A stretch of DNA of 25,254 nt from Flavobacteriales bacterium (GTDB lineage Bacteria; Bacteroidota; Bacteroidia; Flavobacteriales_D; Crocinitomicaceae): positions 1 through 25,254 of the forward strand of contig JABJEE010000044.1 in assembly GCA_018665005.1 (NCBI GenBank). The letters run 5' to 3'. The notes beneath the pieces were generated by a model. It worked only from the letters and a program-made list of their open reading frames with translations, had not been told where the DNA came from and did no database searches. The position numbers and the translations under genes are program-made. Below, in pieces: positions 23,048 to 25,254 of the stretch (position 1 is its first letter; every line of letters begins with the position of its first letter).

Positions 23048-24713
23048 TATTTAGGTGTTTAAATAATCTGTTCAAAGCTAATGGATTTTCTATTCTATCT
23101 GTTTTAAAAATTAATATTTGATGCTTGTCACTATTTAAAAAATGAGAAACAGCATTCTCATAATCCTTTAATTTTTCAATTTCAACTGTTGAAAATCCAA
23201 ACCCCTTAGCAATTTCTCTTACATCAGCTTGATGATGTGCTTCAAAGTAGTTTTCCAGCTGTTCAGAAGTTTTAGCTCCATCAATGATTCTAAATATGCT
23301 TCCCCCGTAATTATTGATGATAATAATCTTTAAATTTTTAGGAAAAGGTCTTACCCACATGGCATTACTGTCATATATAAAAGACACATCCCCAGATATA
23401 AAAACATGTTGTTTATGGGGCAAAGCAATCGCAGAACCCACAGCCGTGCTCATTGATCCGTCAATCCCACTTGTCCCTCTATTTGCAAAATAGGCTACAG
23501 ACTTTATAGGGTCAAAAAGCTGCATATATCTTACGACTGAGCTATTTGCCAAATGTAAAACGGTATCATTGTTTAGGTATTCATTCAATAGATAAAAAGC
23601 TTGAATATCTGTTGCAGAATTCTCTGTGCTAAAAAACTGAGGTATGCGATCTTTGGCCTTGAGATCAATGGCTTTCCATTTCGCTTCAAAATTAACCGTA
23701 TTCCTGACTGGATCACTATTGTTTATTTGACTAAAAAAGTCAATCGGATTCGTTTTTAAATGAGTTCCAAGGCAATGGAATAAATCTATTCCAATATTTG
23801 AATGGTTAATAGAAACATGATGCTCAGGAGGGTTCTGAATAAAAAAAGCTTTGATTTTTTTAGATACAATTGCGTCTCCAATAGTAATAAGGATTTCAGG
23901 AATAAAAGCTTCGTTCTGTTCATTAGGAACAGCATTAAGTGTTCGGTCTATACAGTTTACATAGCCTGTATCACATAATCCTGAAGTATTTTCGTTTAAT
24001 ACAAGAACGTTTGTATTTTTATTGAATTGAACAAGCTCATTATTCAGCTCAGAGGTTCCTGAATTTTGACCACAAAGAACGATCGTTTTCTTGCCATTAA
24101 TGATTTTTATAACTTCTCTAATAGATTCAGAATGATTGCCGGGAATGTTATTTTTTTTAGGTATGAAACCATTGTCGACAATTGAAGTCTCATATAAAGG
24201 CTCTTCGAGATGAATATTAAAATGTACCGGACCTTTCGGTTCTTGATAAAGCGATTCCATTTTAGAATTACAATTCTCTATTGATGTATTTTGTAAAATA
24301 TTCAAATCTTCAAAAGATTCAAATGTTTTTACATGCTTTCCAAAGATTTCATCCTGCATAATGGTTTGTCCATGACCTTTGTTGATTAAGTTTTTAGGAC
24401 GGTCTGCAGAGATTACCAATAGAGGGATCTTACGGTAAAAAGCTTCAGTAATAGCAGGAAAGTAATTTACTACGGCAGAACCTGATGTACAGCACACGGC
24501 GACAGCTTCGTTTAACACCTGTGCGATTCCTAAGGCATAAAATCCAGCAACTCTTTCATCATGGATGATATGCGTTTTGAAAAAGGGGTCATTATCAAAT
24601 GCCATAGCAAATGGTGCATTCCTCGAGCCTGGCGAAAATACGATGTGACGAATCCCTTGCGATTTACATTGCTTCACAATATGTTGTACGATGGATTTAT
24701 TGCTCGTCTTCAT
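23040..24713 (-). CDS. menD: SEPHCHC synthase MenD
   Basis: 557 residues from ATG at 24713; a GTG two codons upstream is an alternative. MenD is a thiamine diphosphate and Mg2+/Mn2+ enzyme that joins isochorismate with 2-oxoglutarate to give 2-succinyl-5-enolpyruvyl-6-hydroxy-3-cyclohexene-1-carboxylate in menaquinone synthesis. It has SPGSRNAPF (28-35), the ThDP-activating E53 in HDERVAGFYALG, SADRPKN, GHGQT, the metal/diphosphate motif SGDVSFIYDSNAM (around D442) and NNYGGSIFRI. Length matches E. coli MenD (556). It follows menF by 10 bases, as expected since MenF supplies its substrate, and overlaps terC by 8 bases. Confidence 0.96.
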   Translation of the reverse strand: MKTSNKSIVQHIVKQCKSQGIRHIVFSPGSRNAPFAMAFDNDPFFKTHIIHDERVAGFYALGIAQVLNEAVAVCCTSGSAVVNYFPAITEAFYRKIPLLVISADRPKNLINKGHGQTIMQDEIFGKHVKTFESFEDLNILQNTSIENCNSKMESLYQEPKGPVHFNIHLEEPLYETSIVDNGFIPKKNNIPGNHSESIREVIKIINGKKTIVLCGQNSGTSELNNELVQFNKNTNVLVLNENTSGLCDTGYVNCIDRTLNAVPNEQNEAFIPEILITIGDAIVSKKIKAFFIQNPPEHHVSINHSNIGIDLFHCLGTHLKTNPIDFFSQINNSDPVRNTVNFEAKWKAIDLKAKDRIPQFFSTENSATDIQAFYLLNEYLNNDTVLHLANSSVVRYMQLFDPIKSVAYFANRGTSGIDGSMSTAVGSAIALPHKQHVFISGDVSFIYDSNAMWVRPFPKNLKIIIINNYGGSIFRIIDGAKTSEQLENYFEAHHQADVREIAKGFGFSTVEIEKLKDYENAVSHFLNSDKHQILIFKTDRIENPLALNRLFKHLNND

Positions 24714-24723
24714 ATTCACAAAA

Positions 24724-25254
24724 CTAAAGTTTTTCTAAAACGCTCATAAGGGTTTTACTTTTTGATTCTGTTTCTTCCCATTCATTTTCGGCTGTCGAGT
24801 CTTCAGTGTATCCTCCGCCAACATATAGGAAGGCAGAATCATTAAATATTTGGCAGCATCGTAAATTTACAAATAGCTGTGTAGTCTCATTAGTAGTAAT
24901 CCCAATAAAGCCGGTATATAAATCTCTAGAGTATCCGAGCTCATGAGTTTCAATTTGATTAATGAGGGCAATGGATTCTGTTTTTGGGAGACCAGACACT
25001 GCTGGTGTTGGATGTAAGTTGCGGGCAATATTTAGAACGTTATGATTCTTGAGATCAAAAGAAAAATCAGTTCTTAAATGAATCAAATTGCCAGCTTCAC
25101 TATCGTATGGCCCTTGATTTTCAAGATTTTGGATACCGTTTAGTTGAAGCGTTTCTATGATGTATTCGCTTACCCAGTTTTGTTCGTTATATTCTTTTTG
25201 TGTCCATGGGGATAATGCTTTTTTTTCTTTGGTTCCCGCCAAAGCCATAGTGAA
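24724..25254 (-). CDS. menF: Isochorismate synthase, C-terminal part
   Basis: The last 176 codons of a chorismate-utilising enzyme; the reading frame stays open through the window edge at 25254, so the gene is cut by the window rather than truncated. It carries the family's C-terminal signatures: TMALAGT near the edge, HPTPAVSGLPK, the ELGYSRDLYTGFIG stretch (RxxYTGxxG type), LFVNLRCCQI and the acidic YVGGGYTEDSTAENEWEET metal site. These match isochorismate synthase (MenF/EntC) better than anthranilate or aminodeoxychorismate synthase. The product, isochorismate, is the substrate of the next gene, menD, so the primary menaquinone role (MenF) is favoured over siderophore synthesis (EntC). Confidence 0.92.
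   Translation of the reverse strand, partial: FTMALAGTKEKKALSPWTQKEYNEQNWVSEYIIETLQLNGIQNLENQGPYDSEAGNLIHLRTDFSFDLKNHNVLNIARNLHPTPAVSGLPKTESIALINQIETHELGYSRDLYTGFIGITTNETTQLFVNLRCCQIFNDSAFLYVGGGYTEDSTAENEWEETESKSKTLMSVLEKL

Noticed and set aside
1..25254. Defence island, prophage, integrated element or secondary-metabolite cluster
   Set aside because: Nearly every gene belongs to a core family (glmM, ribH, murB, pheT, pcrA, fabF, menD, menF), base composition looks even, and no integrase, transposase, tRNA attachment site, repeats or biosynthetic core gene is present.

Overview
The window looks like chromosomal core sequence from a low-GC member of the Bacteroidota, probably of the flavobacterial side of the phylum. 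Three things point there. Several intergenic regions carry the phylum's -7 promoter box (TAnnTTTG), two of them with a TTG exactly 17 bases upstream, and there are no obvious Shine-Dalgarno sequences. The protein set is typical of the group: an outer-membrane beta-barrel family receptor with an N-terminal carboxypeptidase-regulatory-like domain, an S9 peptidase with a lipid/signal leader, ComB, and menaquinone synthesis by the MenF/MenD route. I see no rRNA, tRNA, CRISPR array, insertion sequence, phage gene or attachment site, and no gene-free stretch longer than about 170 bases.

Layout from left to right. The last 26 codons of ettA (ABC-F translation factor) enter on the + strand. A two-gene minus-strand unit follows, comB (phosphosulfolactate phosphatase) and a secreted zinc phospholipase C / S1-P1 nuclease-like enzyme. 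Next is a single outer-membrane beta-barrel gene with a strong UUCG-loop terminator, then a tightly coupled minus-strand operon of a membrane-anchored TPR protein, ribH (riboflavin synthesis) and glmM (UDP-GlcNAc precursor). Next come an FkbM methyltransferase and a small lipoprotein on the minus strand, diverging from an exported S9 prolyl-oligopeptidase-type peptidase and a GNAT acetyltransferase on the plus strand.

The middle holds a PcrA/UvrD helicase (minus), an ArsC-family thiol reductase and an unrecognised 127-residue protein (plus, each with its own promoter box), then murB and pheT (minus). From 16441 a plus-strand envelope operon runs C-terminal processing peptidase, fabF, and a large outer-membrane receptor. 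The right end is a minus-strand operon read into the window: isochorismate synthase (menF, truncated by the window edge), menD, a TerC-type membrane protein and an unrecognised 182-residue protein, the last three overlapping by 8 bases each.

Most of the window is housekeeping (cell wall, quinone, riboflavin, fatty acid, translation, repair). I did not find a convincing new multi-gene system. The points most worth following are: all four convergent gene pairs end with zero or negative spacing (two share a single TTAA for both stops); promoter boxes of arsC and murB lie so close to the start codons that leaderless mRNAs are predicted; the near-invariant Asn of the FabF gating loop is replaced by Ile; comB is paired with a secreted zinc hydrolase; and two proteins of unknown function sit in tight contexts.
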